Below the pieces are notes generated by a model. That model searched no databases. It had not been told where the DNA came from and worked only from the letters and a program-made list of their open reading frames with translations. The translations under genes and the position numbers were made by a program. 64,000 nucleotides of DNA from Polaromonas sp. (lineage in GTDB: Bacteria > Pseudomonadota > Gammaproteobacteria > Burkholderiales > Burkholderiaceae_C): assembly GCA_030654695.1 (NCBI GenBank), contig JAURWY010000034.1, forward strand, positions 372,001 through 436,000, in the 5' to 3' direction. Numbering within the stretch: the first letter of the stretch is position 1; every line of letters starts with the position of its first letter. This document shows, piece after piece, positions 1 through 8,964 of this stretch.

Positions 1-796
1 CCTCGCCCCAACCGTGCAACCAATACTCATCGGTCAAATTAGGCGCGCCCAGTGCCTTGTTGCCTTTACCATCCATGCCATGGCAGGCTGCGCAGACGGC
101 GAATTTTTGCTTGCCACTGAAGGCTTTGATTTCATTGTGGGGGCTGCCCGACAGCGAAAGCACATAGTGGGCAACATTGCTGATGTCGCCTTCACCACCG
201 ATGGCCGCGCCCATCGGCGGCATCATGCCAATACGCCCGTTGGTGACGGTCTGAACAATGTGATCGCCACCGCGCTCACCCAGCCAAGCGGCATTGCCAT
301 TGGTGAGATTCGGGTAAGACTTGCTGCCACGACCATCTGAGCCATGGCACTGCGAGCAAGTGTTCATGAACTGACGCTCACCGATGGCCAGCGCCCGTGG
401 ATCTCGTGACAGTGTATCGACCGACTGTGCGGAGAATTCGGCGTAAAGCGGTGCCAGTTCAGCCCGCATGCGCGCCTCGTCATCCTTGTGCTCAGCCTGC
501 GTCGACCATTTAGCCAGCCCTTTGTAGCTGCCTAAGCCAGGGAAAATGGCCAGGTAGCCCAAACCAAAAATCACCGTCAAAATAAACAACCACATCCACC
601 AGCGGGGCAATGGGTTATTGAGCTCACGCAGGTCTTCATCCCACACATGCCCGGTGGTGTTGTCACCAGCCTTGCTAGCGTCTGCGCTGACAGTTGCCTT
701 GCCGGCTAACCAGAGCAGCAGAGCGCAGGCCAGAATCGACACCAAGCTGATGGCGGCCACATACCAAGGCCAAAAACCATTGACGAAATCACTCAT
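1..796 (-). CDS. ccoP: cbb3-type cytochrome c oxidase subunit III (CcoP), 3' end missing
   Basis: This is the di-haem c subunit of the cbb3 terminal oxidase, which passes electrons from cytochrome c or the bc1 complex to the CcoN core. About 265 codons are present and the gene continues past the left edge. The start MSDFVNGFWPW is followed by one membrane segment, a linker with NPLPRWWMWLF and a second membrane segment, then two c-type haem sites, TCSQCH and VCAACH. These are the usual order of CcoP parts. It is last in the minus-strand ccoNOQP order, 11 bp after ccoQ. The start ATG (794-796) is preceded by a purine-rich AGGAG-like site. Confidence 0.95.
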   Translation of the reverse strand, partial: MSDFVNGFWPWYVAAISLVSILACALLLWLAGKATVSADASKAGDNTTGHVWDEDLRELNNPLPRWWMWLFILTVIFGLGYLAIFPGLGSYKGLAKWSTQAEHKDDEARMRAELAPLYAEFSAQSVDTLSRDPRALAIGERQFMNTCSQCHGSDGRGSKSYPNLTNGNAAWLGERGGDHIVQTVTNGRIGMMPPMGAAIGGEGDISNVAHYVLSLSGSPHNEIKAFSGKQKFAVCAACHGMDGKGNKALGAPNLTDEYWLHGWGE

Positions 797-807
797 GAAT
801 CCTGCTC

Positions 808-951
808 CTATTCTGACTTGAAGGGCAACTGAGCCGCTTCATCAAAGTCTGCTTTTTTGGAGGGCAACGCGGCCCATACCAAAATTCCGACAAACACCAC
901 GAAGGCGGCCACGGTCACGATGCTTCGCAACACATTGATATCCATAGTCAT
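808..951 (-). CDS. ccoQ: cbb3 oxidase small subunit CcoQ
   Basis: This is a 47-residue single-span membrane peptide beginning MTMDINVLRS, with a hydrophobic stretch (VTVAAFVVFVGILVWAAL) and a charged tail. Size, topology and position between ccoO and ccoP fit CcoQ (FixQ), which stabilises the assembled oxidase. AGGAGG lies 5 nt before the first ATG (951) and 11 nt before a second ATG (945), so either could be used. Sequence conservation in CcoQ is low, so the call rests mainly on context. Confidence 0.88.
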   Translation of the reverse strand: MTMDINVLRSIVTVAAFVVFVGILVWAALPSKKADFDEAAQLPFKSE

Positions 952-963
952 CTCGGCCTCCTG

Positions 964-1569
964 TTATTTCAGAGCCAGACCAAGACCCTGCAGGTACGCA
1001 ATCAGCGCATCCAGTTCGGTCTTATCTTTGAGCTCAGCCGGGGCTGCAGCAATCTGTTCGTCGGTGTAGGGAACACCCACCATGCGCAGCGCTTTCATGT
1101 GGCTCTGAATGGTGTCAGCGTTGGCCGGAGCTTTTTCCAGCCACGGGTAAGCCGGCATGATCGACTCGGGCACCAAGTCGCGTGGACTGATCAAGTGCAT
1201 TCGCTGCCATTCGTCGCTGTATTTGCCGCCGACACGGTGCAAGTCAGGGCCGGTGCGCTTGCTGCCCCACTGGAACGGATGGTCGTAGACAAACTCGCCC
1301 GCCACGGAGTAATGACCGTAGCGCAACGTTTCAGCCACCAGCGGACGGATCATCTGCGAATGGCAGTTGTAGCAGCCTTCGCGAATGTAAATATCGCGAC
1401 CGACCACTTTGAGTGGCGAGTCCGGCACGATGCCAGCAATCGGCTGTGTGGTGGACTTCTGGAAGAACAGCGGAACGATTTCAACCAAGCCGCCGACGGC
1501 GACAACCAGCAAGATCAGAACGATCATCAACCAATTGTTGGTTTCAACTTTTTCATGTGAAAAGGACAT
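964..1569 (-). CDS. ccoO: cbb3-type cytochrome c oxidase subunit II (CcoO)
   Basis: This is the mono-haem c subunit of the cbb3 oxidase, 201 residues, which is normal for the family. An N-terminal membrane anchor (NWLMIVLILLVVAVGGLVEIVPL) is followed by the family motif YIREGCYNCHSQMIRP, containing the single CxxCH haem site, and later by PESIMPAYPWL, which supplies a likely Met ligand. It sits 12 bp after ccoN and 12 bp before ccoQ in one transcription unit. It is anchored in the inner membrane with the haem domain in the periplasm. Confidence 0.97.
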   Translation of the reverse strand: MSFSHEKVETNNWLMIVLILLVVAVGGLVEIVPLFFQKSTTQPIAGIVPDSPLKVVGRDIYIREGCYNCHSQMIRPLVAETLRYGHYSVAGEFVYDHPFQWGSKRTGPDLHRVGGKYSDEWQRMHLISPRDLVPESIMPAYPWLEKAPANADTIQSHMKALRMVGVPYTDEQIAAAPAELKDKTELDALIAYLQGLGLALK

Positions 1570-1581
1570 GACGGGTTTCTT

Positions 1582-3060
1582 TCAAGCGTGGGCCAAAGCA
1601 GTCGGGATGGTGGCGTTGGCAGGCTTGCCTGCCGTCGCGGTCATGAAAACATTCCAAGCCATGACAAGCATGCCGGTCAGGTACATCAGACCGCCGAAAA
1701 AACGCACCACATAGAACGGGAAGGTCGCTTTGACACTCTCCACAAAGGTATAAGTGAGCGAACCGTCAGCGTTGATTGCGCGCCACATCAAGCCCTGCAT
1801 GACACCCGCAATCCACATCGCGGCGATGTACAGCACGATGCCAATGGTGGCGATCCAAAAATGCACCTCAATGGCCTTGATGCTGTGCATTTTCTTTTGC
1901 CCAAACAGACGCGGCACCATGTAATAAAGCGCACCCATCGAGATAAAGCCAACCCAACCCAGCGTTCCGCCATGCACGTGTGCAATGTTCCAGTCGGTGT
2001 AGTGCGACAGGGAGTTCACAGTCTTGATCGACATCATCGGACCTTCAATGGTGGCAATACCGTAGAAGGACAAGGCGACGATCATGAACCGGATAATCGG
2101 GTCGTCGCGCAGCTTGTGCCAAGCGCCCGACAGCGTCATCACGCCGTTGATCATGCCGCCCCAGCTAGGCGCCAACAAGATCAGCGAGAAGACCATTCCC
2201 AAAGACTGCGTCCAATCCGGCAAGGCAGTGAAGTGCAAATGGTGCGGGCCAGCCCACATGTAGGTGAAAATCAGCGCCCAAAAATGGACGATGGACAAGC
2301 GGTACGAATACACCGGCCGCTCAGCCTGCTTCGGGATGAAGTAATAAACGATGCCGAGGAAGCCGGCTGTCAGGAAGAAACCAACCGCGTTATGGCCGTA
2401 CCACCACTGAATCATGGCGTCTTGGACACCGGCATAAGCTGAGTAAGACTTCATCCAACCTGCAGGCACAACGGCTGCGTTGACGATGTGCAACAGCGCC
2501 ACAGCAATGATGAAGGCACCGTAAAACCAGTTGGCCACATAAATGTGGCGCACTTTTCGAATACCGATGGTGCCGAAGAAAACAACCGCGTAAGCCACCC
2601 AAGTGATGGCGATCAGAATGGAAATCGGCCATTCCAGCTCAGCGTATTCTTTGCCGCGCGTGAAGCCCAATGGCAGCGAAATAGCCGCCGCCACAATCAC
2701 CGCTTGCCAGCCCCAAAAATGGAACGCCGCCAGCTTGTCCGAGATGATGCGGGTCTGGCATGTGCGCTGTACGACCCAGTAACTGGTGGCAAACAAAGAA
2801 CAGCCGCCGAAGGCGAAGATGGCGGCATTGGTGTGCAAGGGCCGCAAGCGACCAAAAGACAACCAAGAAATACCAAAATTCAACTCTGGCCACGTCATCT
2901 GAGCAGCAATGAACACGCCAACCAGCATGCTCACCACACCCCAAACCACGGCAGCCACCGCGAATTGACGGACTATTTTGTCGTTGTAAACAGTCGCGCG
3001 GGACGCCGCCCAGCCACCTTGAACAACTGGAACTGACGCGTTTGTAAGTACGGCACTCAT
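1582..3060 (-). CDS. ccoN: cbb3-type cytochrome c oxidase subunit I (CcoN)
   Basis: This is the catalytic haem-copper subunit that reduces O2 to water and pumps protons, with high O2 affinity. It has 492 residues and about twelve membrane segments. Recognisable ligand motifs are [14 protein letters not shown] (His76, low-spin haem b), YGHNAVGFF (His223, CuB), [13 protein letters not shown] (His273-274, CuB) and [10 protein letters not shown] (haem ligands). It is the first gene of ccoNOQP. A perfect FNR/Anr box is centred 66 bp upstream of the start codon, which predicts induction at low oxygen. Confidence 0.98.
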   Translation of the reverse strand: MSAVLTNASVPVVQGGWAASRATVYNDKIVRQFAVAAVVWGVVSMLVGVFIAAQMTWPELNFGISWLSFGRLRPLHTNAAIFAFGGCSLFATSYWVVQRTCQTRIISDKLAAFHFWGWQAVIVAAAISLPLGFTRGKEYAELEWPISILIAITWVAYAVVFFGTIGIRKVRHIYVANWFYGAFIIAVALLHIVNAAVVPAGWMKSYSAYAGVQDAMIQWWYGHNAVGFFLTAGFLGIVYYFIPKQAERPVYSYRLSIVHFWALIFTYMWAGPHHLHFTALPDWTQSLGMVFSLILLAPSWGGMINGVMTLSGAWHKLRDDPIIRFMIVALSFYGIATIEGPMMSIKTVNSLSHYTDWNIAHVHGGTLGWVGFISMGALYYMVPRLFGQKKMHSIKAIEVHFWIATIGIVLYIAAMWIAGVMQGLMWRAINADGSLTYTFVESVKATFPFYVVRFFGGLMYLTGMLVMAWNVFMTATAGKPANATIPTALAHA

Positions 3061-3119
3061 TTAAAACCCTCTAAAACCCAAGATGGACTCAAGTTTGCCG
3101 CGGTGCAGCATCGAGCATA

Positions 3120-3133
3120 TTGATATGGATCAA
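3120..3133 (-). promoter_or_regulatory. FNR/Anr box upstream of ccoN
   Basis: The sequence TTGATATGGATCAA is a perfect TTGAT-N4-ATCAA FNR-family site. It lies between ccoS and ccoN and points to a separate low-oxygen promoter for ccoNOQP. With the usual -41.5 placement the transcript would begin near 3085. The hexamer expected there (CAAACT on the minus strand) is a weak -10 match, as is common for activated promoters. Confidence 0.85.
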
Positions 3134-3153
3134 GTCTTCAATGAGTGCCCGAC

Positions 3154-3336
3154 TCAAGTTCGAGGTCGGCTGGAGGAATCTTGGTTGTCAGACTCGGACG
3201 CGGTATCCTGAAAAATTCGCTGTCCTTCACTTTCAACGTCTTCAAATTGGCCCGACCAGACCGCCCAGGCAAGTACCCCAACCACCGCGAGGGCCAACAA
3301 AACAGAGATCGGTACCAGCAGAAAGAGGATGTCCAT
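3154..3336 (-). CDS. ccoS: cbb3 oxidase maturation protein CcoS
   Basis: This is a 60-residue protein with one N-terminal membrane span (MDILFLLVPISVLLALAVVG) followed by AWAVWSGQFEDVESEGQRI. The GQFEDLE-like motif after the span is typical of CcoS/FixS. CcoS is needed for cofactor insertion into CcoN during cbb3 assembly. Its ATG overlaps the ccoI stop codon by one base (TGATG), so the two are probably translationally coupled. The tail after the motif is serine-rich and variable. Confidence 0.93.
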   Translation of the reverse strand: MDILFLLVPISVLLALAVVGVLAWAVWSGQFEDVESEGQRIFQDTASESDNQDSSSRPRT

Positions 3337-5723
3337 CAGTTCCCTTCAGGTGCGCGCGCCAGCCGCGCTGCGTTCAACAACACGAACAACGAGCTCAGCG
3401 CCATGCCAAGTCCGGCCAACCAAGCAGGCAAGTAACCCGCGATGGCCAAGGGAACGCCAACTGCGTTGTAGGCAGCCGCCCATGCCAGATTCTGGCGAAC
3501 GATGGACAAGGTGCGCCGCGCTTGGGTCGGCATGCTGGCCAGCATCAGCAACAGGCCACCGGGAATGATGAAGTCCGACTGCGCCTGCGCCAACGGCACG
3601 GCTTGACCGACCGCGACGGAGACATCGGCACGCGCCAGCACCGGCCCGTCGTTCAAGCCATCGCCGACCATCAACACCTTGCGTCCCCGGCCCTGCAAGG
3701 CTTGCAGATGCGCCAGTTTGCTCTGCGGTGTGCAGTCGCCCTGCACATGCTGGATGCCGAGCCGCTCGGCGACACGGCGGGCCGCAACGCTGCGGTCACC
3801 GGAGAGCATGTGCACTTCTAAGCCGGCCAACTGGAGCTGTTTAACGGCGTCAACCGCATCAGGCCGCACGACTTCGTCGAGTTCAAAGCGCGCCAGCCAG
3901 CCTGAGGCATCCGCCAGAAAAACCTGCAGCGTGTCGTTGTTGACTGCACCAACCATGGCGCCGTTAACACCGCAAAAAGATGCTGAACCAAAACGAACCG
4001 GGCCGCTGGCCATCCCCAGACAAGTATCAGCCAACACGCCTTGCAGCCCTTGACCGGCGTGCTCGGCGACTTCCGTCAGTCTGAAGCTATTGGCCGCTGC
4101 GCTGCCATCGGCAAAAGCCCGCGACACCGGATGCAGCGAATGCCGGGCCAGCCCGGCGGCCAGCGCCAGCGCATCCGCCGCCAAAACGCCGTCGCGGGTC
4201 GAGATGTGACCCAAACCCATGCGGGCTTCGGTCAAGGTGCCGGTTTTGTCGAAGACAACGGTGTCCACGTCGGCCAGCGCTTCTAGGGCTTGCAAGCGCC
4301 GCACCAAAACGCCCTGCTTCGCCAACACCCCAGCCGAGGTCAGCATGGCGGTCGGCGTGGCCAGCGACAAGGCACAAGGACAGGTCACGACCAACACCGC
4401 CACTGCGGCCATCACGGCGCGGGCCGGATCGGTGTTCCACCAGTAGGCCGCAGCCAGCAAGGCCGCCAACATGACGAACCACAAAAATGGCCTGGCCACA
4501 CGGTCTGCCAGCTGAGCCAGCCGGGGCTTGTCAACGGCGGCGCGCTGCATCAACGCGACAATGCCAGCGTAACGCGTAGCCTGACCCAGTTGCTGAACGC
4601 GCACCTGTACCGTCGCCGACAGGTTGTAGCTGCCTGCCATCACCAATGCACCCACCGGCCGCGCCACCGGACGCGACTCGCCGGTCAGCAGCGCTTCATC
4701 GGCAAAGGTGTTGCCGCCTTCAATGACGCCATCGGCCGGGAAAGCCTGCCCCGGCAAGACCCGCACCAAGTCGCCGACCTTCAGGCGCCGTACCGCCACT
4801 TGTTCAAACTCACCGTTGGGCAACTGCCGTTGCACGCTGTCGGGCAGCCGTTGCATCAGGCTGTCAAGCGCGCCCGAGGTGCGGGCGCGCAGTCGCTGCT
4901 CAAGCCAGCGTCCTGTCAGCAAGAAGAAAACAAACATCGTCAGGGAGTCAAAGTAAACCTCGGCGCTCCACCATCCAGCGGTCTCAAAGGTCGCCGCCGA
5001 GCTGATCACAAAAGTGATCACAATGCCCAACGCCACCGGTAAATCCATGCTGACGTTGCGCTGCCGCAGGTCCCGCAGTGCATTGGCAAAAAATGGTTTG
5101 CAAGAGAAAAGCAAGACCGGCAAGGTCAGCACCCAAGACGCCCAGCGCAGCAGTTTTTCGATGTCGGGGGCGATCTCGCCCGGTTCGGTGACGTAGGCCG
5201 GAAAAGCGTACATCATCACCTGCATCATGCAAAAACCAGCCACCAACCAGCGCCAGAGTGCCAGCCGAGCGTCCTTGCGGGTCTGGTCCGAGGCGGCCGT
5301 GTCGAGCGCCGGGGACAAGGTATAGCCCAGCACCCGCGGCGCACACAACCACTCAGAAGGCCGCGTGACAGCTGACGACCAGACCACGCTGGCGCGCTGA
5401 CTCGCTGCGCTCACCCGCGCCGACTGCACGCCGGGTGTGGCGAGCAAAGCTTGTTCCAGCATCAATGAACAGGCGGCGCAATGCATGCCGCTCACCAGCA
5501 CTTGGGACTCCCAGACTGTCGAGGCGATGCCTGCTGGCTGGCCCTGCTGCGTTGGTTGCTGGCTGAAGCGAGACCATTCCTGCACATCGTCAAAAATGCG
5601 CAGCCCGTCGACACCGGCATCCTGATGAGTTTCAGCCTGACTCAGGCTTGAGACTCGACCAGAAGAAGTTGACGTGAAGACGGCAGCATGCATGAAGTTA
5701 AGCTTAATCGCAGCCATCCGCAT
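3336..5723 (-). CDS. ccoI: Copper-translocating P1B-type ATPase for cbb3 assembly (CcoI)
   Basis: This is an inner-membrane Cu(I) export ATPase that supplies copper for CuB of the cbb3 oxidase. It has 795 residues from the first ATG. Visible parts in order are one heavy-metal-binding domain with GMHCAAC (about residue 80), the transmembrane metal site TCPCALS (about 447), the phosphorylation motif DKTGT (about 491) and the hinge motif GDGLNDGP (about 690). Its place directly before ccoS-ccoN marks it as CcoI rather than general CopA. The start is uncertain: the ATG at 5721-5723 lies only 5 bp from an FNR box, and an in-frame ATG at 5691-5693 would coincide with the transcript start predicted from that box. 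Confidence 0.94.
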   Translation of the reverse strand: MRMAAIKLNFMHAAVFTSTSSGRVSSLSQAETHQDAGVDGLRIFDDVQEWSRFSQQPTQQGQPAGIASTVWESQVLVSGMHCAACSLMLEQALLATPGVQSARVSAASQRASVVWSSAVTRPSEWLCAPRVLGYTLSPALDTAASDQTRKDARLALWRWLVAGFCMMQVMMYAFPAYVTEPGEIAPDIEKLLRWASWVLTLPVLLFSCKPFFANALRDLRQRNVSMDLPVALGIVITFVISSAATFETAGWWSAEVYFDSLTMFVFFLLTGRWLEQRLRARTSGALDSLMQRLPDSVQRQLPNGEFEQVAVRRLKVGDLVRVLPGQAFPADGVIEGGNTFADEALLTGESRPVARPVGALVMAGSYNLSATVQVRVQQLGQATRYAGIVALMQRAAVDKPRLAQLADRVARPFLWFVMLAALLAAAYWWNTDPARAVMAAVAVLVVTCPCALSLATPTAMLTSAGVLAKQGVLVRRLQALEALADVDTVVFDKTGTLTEARMGLGHISTRDGVLAADALALAAGLARHSLHPVSRAFADGSAAANSFRLTEVAEHAGQGLQGVLADTCLGMASGPVRFGSASFCGVNGAMVGAVNNDTLQVFLADASGWLARFELDEVVRPDAVDAVKQLQLAGLEVHMLSGDRSVAARRVAERLGIQHVQGDCTPQSKLAHLQALQGRGRKVLMVGDGLNDGPVLARADVSVAVGQAVPLAQAQSDFIIPGGLLLMLASMPTQARRTLSIVRQNLAWAAAYNAVGVPLAIAGYLPAWLAGLGMALSSLFVLLNAARLARAPEGN

Positions 5724-5728
5724 GGGGA

Positions 5729-5742
5729 TTGATGTGGATCAA
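5729..5742 (+). promoter_or_regulatory. FNR/Anr box between ccoI and uspA
   Basis: TTGATGTGGATCAA is a perfect TTGAT-N4-ATCAA palindrome centred 60 bp before the uspA start codon. A -10-like TAGACT at 5764-5769 falls where a class II FNR promoter needs it (transcript start near 5777). Because the site is symmetrical, it may also activate ccoI on the other strand. Confidence 0.85.
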
Positions 5743-5763
5743 GCTTCGAGCCGGATTCAGGAC

Positions 5764-5769
5764 TAGACT
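5764..5769 (+). promoter_or_regulatory. -10 element of the FNR-dependent uspA promoter
   Basis: TAGACT matches TATAAT at four of six positions. It is spaced so that the FNR box centre lies at -41.5 from the expected start near 5777. The predicted leader is about 19 nt and contains AGGAG just before the uspA ATG. Confidence 0.55.
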
Positions 5770-5795
5770 GAAAATCAAATTACCAGGAGACCTGC

Positions 5796-6239
5796 ATGTT
5801 TAAACGCATTCTGATCGCTACCGACGGATCTGAACTTTCTCAAAAAGCCGCTGACAGTGGCATAGAACTGGCCAAACTCTCAGGCGGCCAGATTGTTGCG
5901 CTGCAAGTGGTGCCGCGCTACCCGGTGAGTTATTTTGAGGGTGGCGCGACAGTGGCCAGCAGCGAGATTGCACGCATTGAAAAAGAATGGGCTGACATTG
6001 GCCAAGCCACCGTCGGTAAGCTCAAGGCACAGGCTGAGGCCAAAGGTGTGTCAGCCACGGGCATCACGGCCCATTCAGACATGATTGCCGAGGCCATTAT
6101 CGCGGCGGCCAAGAAACACGAATGTGATCTCATCGTGATGGCTTCTCATGGCCGACGCGGCCTTTCGCGCGTGTTGCTGGGCAGCGAAACCACCCACGTC
6201 CTGACGCATTCGGACATTCCGGTGATGGTGCTGCGCTAG
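5796..6239 (+). CDS. Universal stress protein, UspA family
   Basis: This is a 147-residue single Usp domain, the usual length. It begins MFKRILIATDGSELSQKA and ends with the nucleotide-binding signature: ASHGRRGLSRVLLGSET gives the G-2x-G-9x-G(S/T) pattern, then VLTHSDIPVMVLR. These residues predict an ATP-binding, cytoplasmic Usp. AGGAG stands 8 nt before the ATG. The FNR box upstream and the adjoining cco cluster suggest a role under oxygen limitation. Its exact client process cannot be read from sequence. Confidence 0.93.
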   Translation: MFKRILIATDGSELSQKAADSGIELAKLSGGQIVALQVVPRYPVSYFEGGATVASSEIARIEKEWADIGQATVGKLKAQAEAKGVSATGITAHSDMIAEAIIAAAKKHECDLIVMASHGRRGLSRVLLGSETTHVLTHSDIPVMVLR

Positions 6240-6249
6240 TCTTTTCTGC

Positions 6250-7776
6250 TCAAGCGAAGAGTGACTTGTACTGCTCGCGCAACACATTTTTCTGAACTTT
6301 GCCCATGGTGTTGCGCGGCAGTTCTGAGACCACAAAACACTTCTTCGGAATTTTGAAATTGGCCAGTTGCGCCTTGAGTGATGCCACAACTGCATCAGCG
6401 TTGACTTTGGCGCCCGACTTGGCGATTACGACCGCCACCCCGACCTCACCGAAATCCGAATGCGGCACGCCGACCAGTGCGCTTTCAGCAACGCCTGGCA
6501 TCTCATTGATCACCGATTCAATCTCGGCCGGATAAACGTTGTAGCCGCCGCTGATGATGAGGTCTTTGCTGCGTCCGACAATGGTTATGTAACGCCGCTC
6601 GTCGACTTTACCGACATCACCGGTCTTGAACCAGCCGTCTGGCGTGAACTCTTCTTTGGTTTTATCAGGCATGCGCCAGTAACCCTTGAAAACGTTCGGA
6701 CCTTTGACTTGAATCGCGCCAATCTCGCCGGTTGGCAAACTTTGGCCATCGTCGCTACAGACACGCACGCTAACGGCAGGCAAAGGAAACCCGACTGTGC
6801 CGCCACGCCGCTCACCGTCCTCGGCCCGATACGGGTTCGAGGTCAGCATGATGGTCTCACTCATGCCGTAGCGCTCGAGAATCGTGTGGCCCGTGCGCTG
6901 CTGCCATTCGGTGAAAGTTTCGATCAACAACGGGGCCGAACCAGCCACAAACAGACGCATATTGCGACACGCTTCACGGGTCAAGCCCGGCTCGGCCAGC
7001 AAGCGCACATACAGCGTCGGCACACCCATGAACACCGTCGCCTCAGGCAGTTTTTTCAGCACCAGCTTGGGGTCGAACCTCGACAGCCAGATCATTTTGC
7101 TGCCGTTGATGAGCGCGCCGTGCAGTGCCACAAACAAACCATGCACATGAAAAATCGGCAACGCGTGAATCAGCACATCACCTGGCTGCCAACCCCAATA
7201 GTCTTTCAGCGTCAGTGCGTTACTGAGCAAGTTGCCGTGCGTCAGCATCGCGCCCTTGCTTCTGCCGGTGGTGCCGCTGGTGTACAAAATAGCGGCCAAA
7301 TCGTCGGTATTTCGTTGCACCACCTCGTGCTGGTCACTGCAATGGGCTGCGCGGTCCAGCAAGGAACCGGTGCGGTCATCGTCTAGGGTGAAGACGTTTT
7401 GCGTGCCGGCCTTGAAAGCGATCTTGCTGACCCAACCAAAATTCTTTGAACTGCAGACCACCACAGATGGCTCAGCGTTCTCGATGAAATACGCGATCTC
7501 GCTGCTTTGATAAGCCGTATTCAGCGGCAGGAAAACATAACCAGCCCGAAGCGTCGCCAAGTACAGCACCATGGCTTCGACAGATTTTTCTACCTGCATC
7601 GCCACGCGTGCGCCAACAGGCAAATCCAGCGACTTCAGCAAATTAGCCATCATCGCCGTCGAGCGCTCCAAGTCCTGCCAAGAGTAAAGCAAGCCGTGGT
7701 TAGTTTCTACCGCTATCGCCTTGAGATCTTGAGGAAAAGCAGCGCGCAAGGCGGCAAATAAATTGTTGTTTTTCAT
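6250..7776 (-). CDS. matB: Malonyl-CoA synthetase (malonate--CoA ligase)
   Basis: This is an ANL-superfamily acyl-CoA ligase of 508 residues that, by context, converts malonate, ATP and CoA to malonyl-CoA. The P-loop-like motif YTSGTTGRSKGAML is near residue 167. A later GYNVYPAEIE and the C-terminal lysine region PRNTMGKVQKN are typical of the adenylation and hinge domains. Length and motifs match MatB. It is last in the unit matR-matA-bug-matB, which would import malonate, activate it here and decarboxylate it with MatA to acetyl-CoA. Substrate specificity is inferred from the decarboxylase neighbour. It converges on uspA with 10 bp between stops. Confidence 0.9.
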   Translation of the reverse strand: MKNNNLFAALRAAFPQDLKAIAVETNHGLLYSWQDLERSTAMMANLLKSLDLPVGARVAMQVEKSVEAMVLYLATLRAGYVFLPLNTAYQSSEIAYFIENAEPSVVVCSSKNFGWVSKIAFKAGTQNVFTLDDDRTGSLLDRAAHCSDQHEVVQRNTDDLAAILYTSGTTGRSKGAMLTHGNLLSNALTLKDYWGWQPGDVLIHALPIFHVHGLFVALHGALINGSKMIWLSRFDPKLVLKKLPEATVFMGVPTLYVRLLAEPGLTREACRNMRLFVAGSAPLLIETFTEWQQRTGHTILERYGMSETIMLTSNPYRAEDGERRGGTVGFPLPAVSVRVCSDDGQSLPTGEIGAIQVKGPNVFKGYWRMPDKTKEEFTPDGWFKTGDVGKVDERRYITIVGRSKDLIISGGYNVYPAEIESVINEMPGVAESALVGVPHSDFGEVGVAVVIAKSGAKVNADAVVASLKAQLANFKIPKKCFVVSELPRNTMGKVQKNVLREQYKSLFA

Positions 7777-7885
7777 CGAACGAAAAAGAGAGGAGTGAAG
7801 AAAACAGGAACGTGAAAAGACCGCTTAAAAATGTAGGAACCGTCGCTTGCGGTGAAGGCTAGCCCCAACCATGGGGCTCACAGGT

Positions 7886-8878
7886 TCAGTCCAGCTTGGC
7901 CCCCGAAGCCTTGACGACGGCAGCCCAACGTTTGACTTCGGCACTCACAAAAGTCCCAAACTGAGCCGGTGTCAAGCCGCCGAAATCGGCGCCATTCGCG
8001 GCCCAGACTGCCTTCAGCTCGGGCGTGGCACTGATGCGGTTGAATTCTTCAGCAATTTTGGCTTGCACATCAGCTGGCGTCCCCTTCGGCGTCCACATGC
8101 CGTACCAAGTTGTCACTGTGTAGTCTGGGAAACCTAGCTCAGCAGCGCAAGGCACATCCGGAAAAGCTGCGTTGCGTTTGTTGCCAGAAACCATCAGCGC
8201 CTTGATGCGCCCCCCCTTGATGTGACCGGCAGAAGATCCCAAACCGTCAAACATCATGTCGACGGTGCCGGCCATCAAGTCTTGCAAAGCTGGCCCTGCG
8301 CCACGGTAAGGAATATGCGTGATGAAGGTTTTACTTTGCTGTTTAAACAGTTCTCCGGCCAAGTGATGTGAAGTACCCGCACCCGCTGAACCATAGTTGA
8401 ATTTGCCGGGTGATTTGCGCACCAAAGCCATGAAGTCACTGAAGTTACCCGGCAGATTTTTCGGGTTCACCACCAGTACTTGCGGCACGTTGGCCATGAG
8501 CGACAGTGGCGCAAAATCTTTTTCAATGTCGTAGTCGAGCTTCGGGTACATCGACGGTGCAATGGCATGATGCACAGCGCCCATGAACAGCGTATACCCA
8601 TCGGGCACAGCCTTAGCGGCGATACCAGCACCCAACGTGCCGCCAGCGCCACCGCGATTGTCAATGATCAATTGCTTGCCTGTGAGCCTGGCAAACTGCG
8701 CCGAAAAAGGCCTGGCAAAAGCATCCGTGCCTCCGCCTGCCGGAAAAGGGACGACGACTGTGACGGGCCGACTCGGCCACGTTGATTGGGCGTGGCTACC
8801 CAACGAGATGGCGGCGGCGCTTGCGGCAGCGACGCGCAAAACATCGCGACGGGTCGTGCTGATTTGAAAATTTTTCAT
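7886..8878 (-). CDS. Tripartite tricarboxylate transporter (Bug/TctC) solute-binding protein
   Basis: This is a periplasmic substrate-binding protein of 330 residues. It has an N-terminal export signal with a twin arginine (TTRRDVLRVAAASAAAISLG), then the Bug-family start WPSRPVTVVVPFPAGGGTDAFAR. NYGSAGAGTSHHLAGELF and HIPYRGAGPALQDLMAG are standard ligand-loop motifs. It lies between matB and matA, so malonate is the likely ligand. No TctA or TctB membrane subunit is present in the window, so it must use partners encoded elsewhere. Such orphan Bug genes are common in Burkholderiales. Confidence 0.9.
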   Translation of the reverse strand: MKNFQISTTRRDVLRVAAASAAAISLGSHAQSTWPSRPVTVVVPFPAGGGTDAFARPFSAQFARLTGKQLIIDNRGGAGGTLGAGIAAKAVPDGYTLFMGAVHHAIAPSMYPKLDYDIEKDFAPLSLMANVPQVLVVNPKNLPGNFSDFMALVRKSPGKFNYGSAGAGTSHHLAGELFKQQSKTFITHIPYRGAGPALQDLMAGTVDMMFDGLGSSAGHIKGGRIKALMVSGNKRNAAFPDVPCAAELGFPDYTVTTWYGMWTPKGTPADVQAKIAEEFNRISATPELKAVWAANGADFGGLTPAQFGTFVSAEVKRWAAVVKASGAKLD

Positions 8879-8964
8879 GGGATGTCTCCGTTCGTTATAA
8901 ATTGGGGTGCAGCATCTGATCGGGCCGCTTCATGGGTGGCAATAGCGATAAGTATCGTCCAAGC

